Positions 1 to 9,664 are shown, counted from the stretch's first letter. The stretch: 64,000 nt of DNA from Thiomicrorhabdus indica (GCF_004293625.1 NZ_CP033040.1:1302001-1366000), one strand, 5' to 3'. The notes: generated by a model not told the origin, from the sequence alone. Program-made: numbers and translations.

Positions 1-638
1 TTGAAGTGGCCCAAAATATCCGAGCTAGTGGGGAACAATCTGAAAAGCTTCCACCGATTGTTGCAGTTACTGCTGGAGGGGATGAATTTGTTTTTCAAAA
101 TGAACAGCGTTCTTTAGAAGGGGTTTTTGATGACTGGATACTGAAACCTATTGATCTAGCACTGATAAAAAAGATTTTAGAGCGCCATTTACTGCTGGTA
201 CCTGAATCTATAGATGAAAGCCATGATGAGCCGTTGATTCAACCGAGTGACAGCGCAGAAAAGATTGCTGGTCATGTTGAAAAAGACGCTTGCGAAAATG
301 ACTTGTCGAATATCAACGATTCTTATGACGAAATTCCAAAACACCTCATTGCTTTGTTTGACGATTTTGTTGCTCAAACCACTGAATTATTAGCTTTGAT
401 AGAGTCTTCTGTGGACGCTAAAAATTGGGAAGATGCTGCAGGACATGCTCATAAGTTAAAAGGAAATATGATGCTATTTCAGCTAAATGACGCAGTGGTT
501 GCTCTAAAAAACTTAGAGCTTACGGTGAAATCCGGTGAAAATCCTGATCTTAAACAAGAAAATTGTCATCAAATATGTCAAACTTTGCGCACTTTGTTAA
601 AAGCGCTTGAGAAGTCTCATTCAATCAAAGATAATTAA
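1..638 (+). CDS. Hybrid sensor histidine kinase, C-terminal part (receiver + HPt), cut by window edge
   Basis: The reading frame is open to the left edge, so only the C-terminal part of the protein is visible. The first 60 residues are the end of a receiver domain, with the VTAGG turn and the LKPID segment carrying the conserved receiver lysine. After a variable acidic linker comes a histidine phosphotransfer (HPt) domain with the motif AHKLKG; its phospho-accepting histidine codon is at 450-452. A receiver followed by HPt is the tail of phosphorelay kinases of the BarA/TorS/ArcB kind. The kinase core and sensor lie outside the window, so the signal is unknown. The response regulator 87 bp downstream is the obvious partner (inference from adjacency). 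Confidence 0.85.
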   Translation, partial: EVAQNIRASGEQSEKLPPIVAVTAGGDEFVFQNEQRSLEGVFDDWILKPIDLALIKKILERHLLLVPESIDESHDEPLIQPSDSAEKIAGHVEKDACENDLSNINDSYDEIPKHLIALFDDFVAQTTELLALIESSVDAKNWEDAAGHAHKLKGNMMLFQLNDAVVALKNLELTVKSGENPDLKQENCHQICQTLRTLLKALEKSHSIKDN

Positions 639-725
639 TACATATTTTTACGTAAGCTGTATATTCAGTGCTTGAATGGTTTATAAAGCATTCCAATGTC
701 GGCAAAAACATAAGGTTGGTTTAAA

Positions 726-1373
726 ATGTCAGAAAAAATTACAGTCGTTCTTGCTGAAGACCATGCACTCGTTCGAGCTGGTTTTAAGGCAATTATTAAT
801 GCTACCGAAGATATTGAAGTTGTTGGTGAAGCTGAAGATGGTTTGGAATGTCTTGAATTGATTCGTAGTTTGTCTCCACAAATTTTACTACTAGATTTGT
901 CCATGCCTAAGTTGAGTGGTGTTAATGTCATCGGTCATATCAACAAACGTTATTCCGATACCAAAGTTATTGTTTTAACCGCTGCAGAAACCTTAAGTGT
1001 TTGGCGTGAGGTTTTAGATTTGGGTGTGCAAGGTCTGGCCATGAAATCAATTCATCCAAAAGAGCTAAATAATGGAATTCGTTCTGTATTAAAAGGTGAG
1101 CAGTTTATTCATTCTGAAATATTGCCAACGATTGAAGCGTCAGAAGGTTTGAAAAATAAATCGCTTTCTGTTCGTGAAAAGCAAGTGGTTAAACTGGTTG
1201 CAGAGGGATATAAGACAAAAGAAATTGCTGAAGCTTTGGAAATTTCTGATCGAACCGTCTCTAAACATCGTGAAAACCTCATGACCAAGATGGGAGTGAC
1301 TTCGACGGCTGAGTTGACGAATTATGCAAATCAATCAGGTTTGACGAAAGTTGGTTTAGAAGAAATAGAATAA
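726..1373 (+). CDS. NarL/FixJ-family two-component response regulator
   Basis: This 215-residue protein has a receiver domain (about 1-120) and a LuxR-type helix-turn-helix (about 145-205). In the receiver I see the acidic pair E11-D12, the phospho-acceptor D57 in LLLDLSMP, and the conserved K107. The HTH carries the usual LSVREKQVV ... GYKTKEIAEAL ... SDRTVSKHRENLM signature, so it should bind DNA as a phosphorylation-dependent dimer. It lies just downstream of the hybrid kinase tail in the same direction and is followed by a strong terminator, which suggests the two end one transcription unit. Length and layout resemble UvrY/GacA-type regulators, but the sequence alone does not identify the target genes. 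Confidence 0.93.
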   Translation: MSEKITVVLAEDHALVRAGFKAIINATEDIEVVGEAEDGLECLELIRSLSPQILLLDLSMPKLSGVNVIGHINKRYSDTKVIVLTAAETLSVWREVLDLGVQGLAMKSIHPKELNNGIRSVLKGEQFIHSEILPTIEASEGLKNKSLSVREKQVVKLVAEGYKTKEIAEALEISDRTVSKHRENLMTKMGVTSTAELTNYANQSGLTKVGLEEIE

Positions 1374-1390
1374 GTTTCTCTAAACGTTAC

Positions 1391-1419
1391 AAAAAACCGG
1401 CTGAATGGCCGGTTTTTTA
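1391..1419 (+). terminator. Rho-independent terminator after the response regulator
   Basis: An 11-bp perfect stem (1391-1401 with 1408-1418) encloses a 6-nt loop and runs into a T tract. Its core, AACCGGC/GCCGGTT, resembles the iterated palindrome but has a loop. Confidence 0.9.
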
Positions 1420-1476
1420 TTGTAAATATCATGTTAATCGCTGATTACTTAAACGGCATTAGTTTCTTAATTAAAC

Positions 1477-1486
1477 ACCGGCCGGT
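1477..1486. repeat. ACCGGCCGGT palindrome copy 1 (intergenic)
   Basis: Lies 18 bp past the stop codon of the convergent DUF5610 gene and 58 bp past the terminator at 1391-1419. The palindrome is 10 bp only. Confidence 0.95.
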
Positions 1487-1504
1487 AAGAATTAACAATC
1501 TCAA

Positions 1505-2188
1505 CTACTCAGCCTTTTCTGAGTCCGTTGCAGGTGCCTCATCAACAATGCCTAAGAAATCTTTACGAAACTGTTCCATTCCTTTTTGAACTAAGTCAAA
1601 TGTTGCGTTGTAGTTTTCTTCCACGGTATCTTCAAAGACATTCAAATCGCCAAGAAATCCTTTGGCTTGTTCAAACCCTTGAATCAGCCCACCACCGACT
1701 ACGTCCATGAATTTATCCATTAAAGCTTCGCCTTCAAGTTCAGGGTGAGCATTTTGAAACCCAGATAAAAACCCGGTTGCACCATCGACAATACGTTTGG
1801 CCGTATTTTCAGATGACCAATATTCCATGCCACCTTGTTCTTCAAGTTTTTGCTGGCTCACTGGATCTGCAGCTTCACTGTCAAGACCTAAATCAATGCG
1901 CAATTTCTCATTGATTGCTTCAATAGCCGACTGATAGCTGACTTTCATTGAGAAAAGTTCAATGTCTTGTTTTGAACCTTGATTGAAAAGGTGAGTGATA
2001 ACACTGGCATTTTGTTGCAGTTTTGCCGAGTGGAAGGTTTTGTCAACGGCCATTTGTGCAATAGGAGAGGCATTATCTGGCAAATCAGGTCGGTTTTTCA
2101 AAGCGGCTTGTTTATCAGAAGCAACTTCCATTTTCATTGAGTTTTGGTAACTTTGGATTGAACTAAGAGTTTTCATATCGACAGCCAT
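1505..2188 (-). CDS. DUF5610 domain-containing protein
   Basis: This 227-residue protein has no signal peptide or membrane segment. Residues about 50-210 match what I recall of the DUF5610 family: an N-terminal helix region (KLQQNASVITHLFNQG), a segment with AIEAINEKL, then AKRIVDGATGFLSGF, the glycine-rich VVGGGLIQGFEQAKGFLGDL and a C-terminal FDLVQKGMEQF. The function of the family is unknown. The start is well supported: an AAGGAG Shine-Dalgarno lies 5 nt before the ATG. It is transcribed on its own, convergent with the response regulator and divergent from prfB. The C-terminus is acidic (DEAPATDSEKAE). Family assignment is from memory of the pattern, not a search. Confidence 0.75.
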   Translation of the reverse strand: MAVDMKTLSSIQSYQNSMKMEVASDKQAALKNRPDLPDNASPIAQMAVDKTFHSAKLQQNASVITHLFNQGSKQDIELFSMKVSYQSAIEAINEKLRIDLGLDSEAADPVSQQKLEEQGGMEYWSSENTAKRIVDGATGFLSGFQNAHPELEGEALMDKFMDVVGGGLIQGFEQAKGFLGDLNVFEDTVEENYNATFDLVQKGMEQFRKDFLGIVDEAPATDSEKAE

Positions 2189-2375
2189 TAGAGTCTCCTT
2201 TTTTCAAATCTTATCCTAGTGATAGTTTATAACGGCCAGTAATAAAAAACCTTGAATTTTATTTTGTTGGTTTTCAAGGTGTTATGGAGTTGTTAAATGA
2301 GATGTCTTTGCTTTTTTTAATCGGAAACTGGTATCATTCCGGCAATTTTTCAATGCGTGTCCCGAGGCTCGAATC

Positions 2376-3471
2376 ATGGAATTGAATCCAATCTATAACC
2401 GAATCAATGATTATCAAGAACGTACCCAAGTGCTTAGGGGGTATCTTTGACTATGATGTCAAAGCGGAACGTTTAGAAGAGGTCAACCGTGAATTGGAAG
2501 ACCCTAATGTTTGGAATGATCCTGAAAAAGCACAATCGTTGGGTAGAGAAAAGTCGCAGCTAGAGAATATCGTTGCGACGATTCAAGACTTAGAGGGCGG
2601 GTGTGAAAGCGCCAATGAATTATTGGAATTGGCGGAAATGGATGGCGATGAAGAGATGGTCTCGGAAGTTGAAACCGAATGTGACCGACTAGGTGAACTC
2701 ATCGATAAGCTGGAGTTCCAACGAATGTTCTCAGGTGAGATGGATGTCAATAATTGTTATCTAGAAATTCAATCTGGGTCAGGTGGAACTGAAGCGCAAG
2801 ACTGGGCAAATATGATTTTGCGTATGTATCTGCGTTGGGCAGATTCCCACGGTTTTAAGTCAGAAATTGTTGAAATCACCGATGGGGACGTCGCTGGTAT
2901 AAAAGGTGCAACGGTTCATATTCAAGGGGATTATGCTTATGGTTGGGCGCGAACCGAAACTGGTGTTCACCGTTTAGTCCGCAAATCACCCTTTGATTCC
3001 AATGCCAAACGTCATACCTCGTTTGCATCCGTGTTCGTGTCACCAGAAATTGATGACAGTTTTGAAATTGAAATCAATCCTGCTGATTTGCGAATTGATG
3101 TGTATCGAGCTTCGGGTGCCGGTGGTCAGCACGTCAACAAAACTGAATCTGCAGTACGTATTACCCATTTGCCGACCAATACGGTAACTCAATGTCAAAA
3201 TGGCCGATCACAGCATCAAAATAAGGCAGAAGCCATGAAGCAGCTGCGTGCAAAATTGTACGAATTGGAAATGCAAGAACGTAATTCTGAGAAGCAGGCG
3301 CTGGAGGATTCAAAGTCTGATATTGGATGGGGAAGCCAGATTCGTTCCTATGTTCTTGATTCAGGTCGAATTAAAGATTTACGAACCAGTGTGGAAACAG
3401 GGAATTGTAATGCGGTGTTGGATGGAGCTCTTGATCAGTTTATTGAGGCCAGTTTGAAAGCTGGGATTTAA
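2376..3471 (+). CDS. prfB: Peptide chain release factor 2, expressed by programmed +1 frameshift
   Basis: RF2 recognises UGA and UAA and releases the finished peptide from the ribosome. The gene must be read in two frames. It starts at ATG 2376 (GAGG 8 nt upstream), runs 24 codons to CTT at 2445-2447, meets an in-frame TGA at 2448-2450, and continues in the +1 frame from GAC at 2449. The spliced product is 364 residues, close to the 365 of E. coli RF2. The N-terminus [10 protein letters not shown] matches the family only with this start. The SPF anticodon-like tripeptide (RKSPFDSN) and the GGQ catalytic motif ([12 protein letters not shown]) are both intact. A naive call would start at ATG 2407 in the wrong upstream context. 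lysS follows, as in many proteobacteria. Confidence 0.97.
2430..2451 (+). promoter_or_regulatory. RF2 autoregulatory +1 frameshift site
   Basis: The site contains an internal Shine-Dalgarno-like AGGGGG (2436-2441), the slippery CTT (2445-2447), the stop TGA (2448-2450) and a following C. This is the canonical layout AGGGGGTATCTTTGAC. Low RF2 slows UGA reading and favours slipping to GAC, so RF2 controls its own synthesis (established for E. coli; inferred here from the identical site). Confidence 0.97.
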
Positions 3472-3641
3472 TGTTGATCGCGCATTGCCAGTTGTGTGTT
3501 TTAAAAAGACGCTACCAGTTCATCCTGAAGGCTCTCACTGCACATCTTGTGCTGTGAAGCTTTTGAAAACAACAACTGCCATGCTTTTAAACTTTGTGAA
3601 GTAAAGCATTCGCACTATATTTCTAATAGATGCTCTAAAAC

Positions 3642-3663
3642 AACTCTACCGGCCGGTAGAGTT
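3642..3663. repeat. ACCGGCCGGT palindrome copy 2, extended to a 22-bp perfect palindrome
   Basis: The core is 3648-3657. The arms extend symmetrically through AACTCT/AGAGTT to 22 bp, the longest copy in the window, about 170 bp after prfB. It could form a cruciform, or a hairpin that ends prfB transcripts, but only a short T run follows. Confidence 0.95.
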
Positions 3664-3704
3664 TAGGCGTTAAACAACGTAAAATACCGCACAATTATAA
3701 ATTC

Positions 3705-3716
3705 TACCGGCCGGTA
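3705..3716. repeat. ACCGGCCGGT palindrome copy 3 (prfB-lysS gap)
   Basis: The core is 3706-3715, extended to 12 bp with T/A flanks. It is 58 bp from copy 2 (core start to core start) and 40 bp before the lysS start. Confidence 0.95.
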
Positions 3717-3755
3717 AAGCTTTTGGCCGACTTAATAACTTAAGTGAGTAAACCG

Positions 3756-5267
3756 ATGTCAGATAACCAAAATAATGTCCCTGAAGTTGATGAGAATAAA
3801 ATCATTGCGGAACGTCGTGCAAAATTAAATGCATTGCGAGAGGCAGGGCATTCTTACCCAAATCATTTCCGCCGCGACCATGCTGCTGCAGATTTGCAGG
3901 CGCAATATGGTGAAATGGAAAAGGAAGAGATGGCGGAAGCCGAGCCTGTAAGAGTCAAAATCGCAGGCCGAATGATGTTGCGTCGTATTATGGGTAAGGC
4001 AAGTTTTGCGACCATTCAAGATCATTCTGGTCGTATTCAGTTATATGTCACGCGTGACGAGTTGCCTGAAGGTTTTTACAATACTCAATTTAAGAAATGG
4101 GATTTGGGCGATATTGTCGGCGCGGAAGGCTATTTGTTCAAAACCAATACCGGTGAGTTATCAATTCATGTAGAGCATATTGAGTTAATCACCAAATCAC
4201 TACGTCCGTTGCCGGATAAGTTTCATGGTTTACAAGATCAAGAAATGCGCTATCGTCAGCGTTATGTGGACTTGATTGTGAACCAAGAATCCCGTGAAAC
4301 GTTCCAGCTGCGTTCGAAAATTGTACAACATGTACGTGATTTCTTAATCCGTAAGAATTTTATGGAAGTGGAAACGCCAATGATGCACGTGATTCCAGGC
4401 GGAGCAACGGCTAAACCATTCCATACTCATCATAATGCGTTGGATATGCCTTTATTCTTGCGTATTGCACCAGAGCTTTACTTGAAACGTTTGGTTGTGG
4501 GCGGTTTTGAACGTGTGTTTGAAATTAACCGTTCTTTCCGCAATGAAGGTCTTTCAACGCGGCATAACCCAGAGTTTACTATGGTGGAGTTTTATGCGGC
4601 TTATACGGACTATCATCAACTGATGGATTACACCGAAGAGTTGTTAAAAGAACTCGCTGAGTTGGCGGTTGGCTCGACCAAAGTACCTTATCAAGGAGAT
4701 GAGTATGACTTTGGTAAACCGTTTGCACGTTTGACATTGAAAGATGCAATCCTTAAATATAATAACGGTGTTACAGCGGAACAATTGGAAGATTTTGATT
4801 CGGCAAAAGCCTTGGCTGAATCTCTCAATATCCGCATCGAGCCGGGTTATGGTCTTGGAAAAATCATTACAGAGATTTTTGAAGAAACGGCGGAACATAA
4901 ACTTATGGATCCAACTTTCATTACAGAATATCCTGCTGAGGTTTCCCCTTTGGCGCGCCGAAATGATGAAGATCCATTTATTACTGACCGCTTCGAGTTG
5001 TTTATCGGAGGTCGAGAATTGGCAAATGGATTCAATGAGTTGAATGATGCGGAAGATCAGGCGGAACGTTTCAAGGCACAAGTTGAAGCTAAAGATGCGG
5101 GTGATGATGAAGCCATGCATTTTGATGAGGATTACATTAACGCCCTTGAGCACGGTATGCCACCAACAGCAGGTGAAGGGATTGGTATTGATCGATTAGT
5201 TATGCTCTTTACTGATAAGCCTTCTATTAGAGACGTGCTTTTGTTCCCGCATATGCGCCAGCAATAG
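3756..5267 (+). CDS. lysS: Lysyl-tRNA synthetase (class II)
   Basis: LysS charges tRNA-Lys with lysine in the cytosol. The protein has an N-terminal OB-fold anticodon-binding domain (about 60-180, with [15 protein letters not shown]) and a class II catalytic core. Motif 2 is visible as [16 protein letters not shown] and motif 3 as [13 protein letters not shown] use ATG 3756 (503 residues; E. coli LysS has 505), because a GTG 12 nt upstream has no ribosome site while AAGTGAG precedes the ATG. It is followed at once by a strong terminator. Its position after prfB matches E. coli and many relatives. Confidence 0.96.
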   Translation: MSDNQNNVPEVDENKIIAERRAKLNALREAGHSYPNHFRRDHAAADLQAQYGEMEKEEMAEAEPVRVKIAGRMMLRRIMGKASFATIQDHSGRIQLYVTRDELPEGFYNTQFKKWDLGDIVGAEGYLFKTNTGELSIHVEHIELITKSLRPLPDKFHGLQDQEMRYRQRYVDLIVNQESRETFQLRSKIVQHVRDFLIRKNFMEVETPMMHVIPGGATAKPFHTHHNALDMPLFLRIAPELYLKRLVVGGFERVFEINRSFRNEGLSTRHNPEFTMVEFYAAYTDYHQLMDYTEELLKELAELAVGSTKVPYQGDEYDFGKPFARLTLKDAILKYNNGVTAEQLEDFDSAKALAESLNIRIEPGYGLGKIITEIFEETAEHKLMDPTFITEYPAEVSPLARRNDEDPFITDRFELFIGGRELANGFNELNDAEDQAERFKAQVEAKDAGDDEAMHFDEDYINALEHGMPPTAGEGIGIDRLVMLFTDKPSIRDVLLFPHMRQQ

Positions 5268-5293
5268 TTAGGAAAAAAGTTTGAACCTTTTTG

Positions 5294-5328
5294 AAAACCG
5301 CTTTGAGAACATCTCAAAGCGGTTTTTT
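5294..5328 (+). terminator. Rho-independent terminator after lysS
   Basis: A perfect 15-bp stem (5294-5308 / 5312-5326) with a 3-nt loop runs into a run of six T. Confidence 0.95.
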
Positions 5329-5553
5329 ACTATTTAGCTTTAATAAATTCAAAAAATAGGTTTTGGTTTTACTTTTGCTTTGTTCTTTGTTTGCAGGTAT
5401 GTGACCAATTTCATTGCCATGCCTTGAGAATTTTTTCTTGCTAGTTCGATAATATACGTAAAAAAATAACCATGATAAATTTGATGGAGTTATTAATTTC
5501 ATATATAGTTTGCGAATAGTAGCAAAGTTAGTTTTATCGTTTTGGAGAACATT

Positions 5554-8460
5554 ATGTCCAATCAAAATCAAGTTCGCTTGGCCGCCAATGTGGATGCAGA
5601 AGGCACAATTACCTATATTAACCAAGACTATATGAACTGGTTAGGGTACGAAGAAAAAGAAATTTTGGGGCAGAAAACAGATATTTTGCGTTCGGATGAG
5701 ACTCCCTCAATCATTCAAGAAACGATTCGTGAACAGATGCTCAAAAATCAGCCTGTACAATTTCCTATCCATGAAAAGAAGAAGAATGGAGAAAAGTATT
5801 GGGCTGATATGACTATTCAACCCATTTGGGAAAATAATCAGTATAAGGGATACACATCCATTAAAAAAATCGTGACTGATTCTCAGAGGATTGCGAGTCA
5901 TGAAACCTTGTACCGGGAAGTTAGGGAAGGCAAGAAGGTTTATACCAATGGGATTTGGGTGTCGAAAGGCTTTCATAATTGGATGACTCGTCTAGGTTTG
6001 CAGAAAGCTTCTTTAATGACTAAAACACTGCTTACGATTGTTTCTGTCTCTTTATTGATTATTGTGGGTGAAGGGGTCTTCACTCTCAATAAAATGTCAG
6101 ATATTGAAGAGTCTTCCGCAGCAGACCGCTCTAAACTTTTAAACATGCAGGTTCAAGATAAGCTAATCAAGAAGGAAGAGATTGGGATTACCAACGCAAT
6201 TGGGATTACGTTCTCGGAACAGGTTTCAGAGCTCATTGCAAGCGAGAATCAGAAAGCACTGCATGAATTATTATCTTCGGCTGGTAAAAGTTACGCAAAA
6301 AGTTCAGATCTACGCAATGTAAAATTGCACTTTGTCAATGAAAAAGGGATTTCTTACTTGAAGTCATGGAAATCACTTGAAACACAGCAACTATCTGATT
6401 TATCAGCTCGAAGCTATATCAAAAAAATTTCTAAAGACCACAAGCCAATTGTTGCAAATGCATTAAGTTCGGTGGGCTATAACATCAAATCAATTGTTCC
6501 AGTTTTCTACAAAGGGAAATATGAAGGGTTTGTAGAATTTATTCAAGGTGTTGGCTCTTTACGACGAGATTTTGATAAAGACGGTAAATTCTATGTAGCC
6601 GCTATGTCTGTTGATTATGCATTGAAAGGTGATCAATTTCGACAAAAGAACGCCAAGAACAAACCGGTCTCTGCAGATGGTAAATGGGTTGTTGGGAATG
6701 ATAAACACTTTTCGAGTGACAACAGTGAAAAGCAAATTGCTCTATTGAAACAAATTGATATTGATAAGTTATTTGCTCAAGGCTATTTGGTTTCAGGAGA
6801 TTATTTCCACTCAGTGCTACCTATTAAGACGCTATCTGGAGAGTTAATGGGTTACCACATTTTAAGTGAGCCTATTGCTGAATTGGAGGTTTATGTTTCA
6901 GAGAAACAAGATATTGCGATTGGTGCATTTATTAATGTTGTTGTAACGGTAGTGATTCTTTCATTACTAATTATGCTTTTGCTCTGGTTATTCATTTTAA
7001 AACCAATGCGTAAAGTGCAAGAAGTAATGGAACAAGCAACCTTAACAAGCGACTTGTTTGCTCGTGTACGCTATTACGCAAAGGATGAAATTGGGCAGCT
7101 TGGAACAGCTTATAACCGTCAAGCGATGTTATCGCAATGCATTATTGCTGAAGCAAATGCAGCCATGGAAGAGCTTGAGAAAGGGCGTTTGGACTATCGC
7201 ATCCTTACGCCATTTGATTCGGACTACAATATGCTTAAAGGTCGAATTAACAATACGTGTAGTGTATTGTCGGACACATTCGACTCATTAAAAGATGTCA
7301 TGGAAAATTTACAAAAAGGTAATTTCCAGAAACAAACTGAACACCAGTTTGTGGGTGAATATGCTGAAATTATCGATGCGGGTCAGACGGCTATGGCAAA
7401 TTTAGCCGAGGTGTTTGCTGAGATTAATGGTGTTATGGGTTACACCGCTCGTGGTAAGTTAGATGAGCGAATTGTTAATTTCCAAGAAGGTGATATTGCA
7501 AATCTTCAGCAGAGCATTAATAAGTCTCTGGAATTGATTGAAACTGGCTTTCAAGATGTCATTAAGGCTAGCGAACGTATGGCAGAAGGCGATTTTACCC
7601 AAGCTATTACAAACAACTATGAATTCTCATTAGATGTCGCCAAGCAAGCAGTGAATGCGAGTATGGATCGTCTAACTGAAACTATGATGACCCTTCGTCA
7701 AACTGCTCATGAAGTTTATGAAAACACGGAAAATGTGGTGGAAGGGACACAAAGTTTGAATGAACGTACTCAAAACCAGGCGGCTTCACTGGAAGAAACG
7801 TCAGCGGCAATGGAGCAAACAACGGCTCAAATCCGTAGCAACCTAGAGAATACAATTGAAGCCTCGAAAATGTCTTTGGAACAAAGCGAAAGCCTTAAAC
7901 AAGCCAATGGTTTGATGCTGGAAACTAAAGGCTCTATGCACAACATTCAGGAGGCTTCGCAAAAAATTAAAGACATCACTTCTTTGATTGACTCTATTGC
8001 CTTTCAAACAAATTTGCTTGCCTTGAATGCCGCGGTTGAAGCTGCTCGAGCAGGTGAGCATGGTCGTGGGTTTGCGGTTGTTGCCGGTGAAGTTCGTAGC
8101 TTGGCAGGAAAATCGGCAGATGCAGCTAAGGAAATCGAGAAATTAATTCTTGAATCAACCAGTGCAATTGACGTAGGGGTGAGTCAAGTTGAGCGAGTGG
8201 CTGAGTCTTTGAATACGGTGACTGAAATGACCACAAAAATGCAGAGCATTATTTCAGAAGTCGAAACGGCTTCAAAAGACCAATCTATTGGAGTGGAAGA
8301 GGTTAATAAATCAATCACACATATTGACAGCATTACACAGCAAAATGCGGCTTTGGTGGAAGAAACCACTGCAACGACAGAAAGTTTGAAGCATTCAGCA
8401 GATTCAATGCAGGGAATTATTCAAGGCTTCAAATTAAAAGCCGGATTACCAAATCGATAA
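5554..8460 (+). CDS. Methyl-accepting chemotaxis protein with N-terminal PAS and tandem HAMP domains
   Basis: This 968-residue chemoreceptor has an unusual order. A cytoplasmic PAS domain comes first (about 10-110, with YINQDYMNWLGY and GEKYWADM). TM1 follows (about 158-178), then a periplasmic sensor of about 270 residues, then TM2 (about 455-482). After TM2 I count five HAMP-like units between about 483 and 720, recognised by repeated E-GDF / KGNFQ / RGKLDE turns. The C-terminal signalling hairpin carries the diagnostic tip IAFQTNLLALNAAVEAARAG and so should bind CheA/CheW. I take ATG 5554 because GGAG lies 7 nt upstream; a TTG at 5542 overlaps that site. No chemotaxis kinase is nearby, so it probably feeds a distant array. 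The ligand is unknown. Confidence 0.93.
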   Translation: MSNQNQVRLAANVDAEGTITYINQDYMNWLGYEEKEILGQKTDILRSDETPSIIQETIREQMLKNQPVQFPIHEKKKNGEKYWADMTIQPIWENNQYKGYTSIKKIVTDSQRIASHETLYREVREGKKVYTNGIWVSKGFHNWMTRLGLQKASLMTKTLLTIVSVSLLIIVGEGVFTLNKMSDIEESSAADRSKLLNMQVQDKLIKKEEIGITNAIGITFSEQVSELIASENQKALHELLSSAGKSYAKSSDLRNVKLHFVNEKGISYLKSWKSLETQQLSDLSARSYIKKISKDHKPIVANALSSVGYNIKSIVPVFYKGKYEGFVEFIQGVGSLRRDFDKDGKFYVAAMSVDYALKGDQFRQKNAKNKPVSADGKWVVGNDKHFSSDNSEKQIALLKQIDIDKLFAQGYLVSGDYFHSVLPIKTLSGELMGYHILSEPIAELEVYVSEKQDIAIGAFINVVVTVVILSLLIMLLLWLFILKPMRKVQEVMEQATLTSDLFARVRYYAKDEIGQLGTAYNRQAMLSQCIIAEANAAMEELEKGRLDYRILTPFDSDYNMLKGRINNTCSVLSDTFDSLKDVMENLQKGNFQKQTEHQFVGEYAEIIDAGQTAMANLAEVFAEINGVMGYTARGKLDERIVNFQEGDIANLQQSINKSLELIETGFQDVIKASERMAEGDFTQAITNNYEFSLDVAKQAVNASMDRLTETMMTLRQTAHEVYENTENVVEGTQSLNERTQNQAASLEETSAAMEQTTAQIRSNLENTIEASKMSLEQSESLKQANGLMLETKGSMHNIQEASQKIKDITSLIDSIAFQTNLLALNAAVEAARAGEHGRGFAVVAGEVRSLAGKSADAAKEIEKLILESTSAIDVGVSQVERVAESLNTVTEMTTKMQSIISEVETASKDQSIGVEEVNKSITHIDSITQQNAALVEETTATTESLKHSADSMQGIIQGFKLKAGLPNR

Positions 8461-8481
8461 TAATCCAGGACAGTGTTTCAA

Positions 8482-8512
8482 AAAAAGGCCAGCATCATTG
8501 CTGGCCTTTTTG
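8482..8512 (+). terminator. Terminator between convergent chemoreceptor and ygfZ
   Basis: A 12-bp stem (AAAAAGGCCAGC / GCTGGCCTTTTT) has a 6-nt loop. A runs on the left and T runs on the right let it serve both convergent genes. Confidence 0.9.
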
Positions 8513-8578
8513 TTTTTAACCGATAGAAATAAGCTCTAACGACTGTTATAGGATAAGAACTATCTTTTGTGAGGAAGT

Positions 8579-9664
8579 TTATTCCTCTTCTGTAATTTTA
8601 TAGGGCAGAGGTTCAATGCTGACAACCTCTCCATTTTCAGTTTTTAAATCGCCTTGAGCGGCATCTAAAGAGCGCAAGGTTGCAACTGCATTGAGAATAC
8701 TGCCTTGTAGAATGTCTTTGCCACAAGCAATCGTTATTAGCTTATGAGATTTTCCTGTTTCATCAATTAGAGAAAATTCTTCACCCGATTCCAGTTCAAC
8801 GACTGAATCGGTGCGAAGGCGTAGCATTCGTTTGGTAATTTTGCCACGATAGTGGATACGAGCAATAATCTCTTGGCCAGGAAAACAACCTTTTTTAAAA
8901 TTAATTGCATCAAATTTGTCTAGGTTTAAGAATTGTGCGGTGAACTTGCCGGTAGTTTTGATATTAACAGTCGGTACTGCTGCGGCTATATTCAAAAGCT
9001 TCCAATCTTCTGCATTTGTCACGTCACTGTTAATACGAATCTCTTGCCAAGCTTGAATGATTTGCTCTGCTGGTCCGAAAATTTCATAACGATGATAAGG
9101 TCCTGGTACTTTCACCATCAGCACGTCGGCCATCTCTGCATTGTCTACATAACCACATTCAAACACTTCTTTGATTTTTGTATCCAAACGACGTTGAACG
9201 TCTAAATCACCAAATTCACCGGCAAAGCCAATGTGAACGATTTCTTGGCGCATGTCGGTTAAGGTGACATCAGATCGCATAATAAACATTTGTAAGCGTT
9301 TTTGAATAGTCTCTGCTAAGGAGAAATCAAAGCTTAGAAAATAGTCTTGCTTGTATTTAAAGACTAAAAATAGGGCAAGTACATTGCCTTGAGGGTCGCA
9401 ATAAGCAGAGAACTGGGCATGTGTTTCTGTTACATCTTTTAAATCAGCGGTAAGTTGGCCTTGTAAAAAATCAAATGCCTCACTACCAGACACCTTTAAT
9501 AATGCTTGGTGGTTTTGCGAAGTGACAACTGGACCATGCTTTATTAAATAGTGTTCAATTTCAGGTGCGCCAAACGTTTTGACTTGGCCAATCTCATCAA
9601 GCTGTGCATTTTGTGAGTCTAGGAATTCAATCCAACTGGGAGATAGGTGCGTCATGTTTTCCAT
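8579..9664 (-). CDS. ygfZ: YgfZ/GcvT-fold folate-binding protein (Fe-S cluster maturation)
   Basis: YgfZ is a tetrahydrofolate-binding protein needed for full activity of some Fe-S enzymes. The signature K-G-C-[FY]-x-G-Q-E is present as KGCFPGQE at residues 258-265, with the essential cysteine; it is followed by ARIHYRGK, typical of the family. The N-terminal half has the GcvT-like fold pattern with LLKVSGSEAFDFLQGQLTADL. Length (361) is slightly above E. coli YgfZ (326). Two starts are possible: ATG 9664, or ATG 9655 three codons in, which has GGAA nearby; I keep the longer one. It is monocistronic, with a 356-bp gap before the divergent cheW. Confidence 0.9.
   Translation of the reverse strand: MENMTHLSPSWIEFLDSQNAQLDEIGQVKTFGAPEIEHYLIKHGPVVTSQNHQALLKVSGSEAFDFLQGQLTADLKDVTETHAQFSAYCDPQGNVLALFLVFKYKQDYFLSFDFSLAETIQKRLQMFIMRSDVTLTDMRQEIVHIGFAGEFGDLDVQRRLDTKIKEVFECGYVDNAEMADVLMVKVPGPYHRYEIFGPAEQIIQAWQEIRINSDVTNAEDWKLLNIAAAVPTVNIKTTGKFTAQFLNLDKFDAINFKKGCFPGQEIIARIHYRGKITKRMLRLRTDSVVELESGEEFSLIDETGKSHKLITIACGKDILQGSILNAVATLRSLDAAQGDLKTENGEVVSIEPLPYKITEEE

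Noticed and set aside
2407-3471. prfB as a single-frame gene starting at ATG 2407
   Set aside because: The RF2 N-terminus and the frameshift site show that translation starts at 2376 and shifts frame at 2448.
4644-5153. 169-codon minus-strand frame inside lysS
   Set aside because: Antisense to conserved LysS sequence with no motif or ribosome site.
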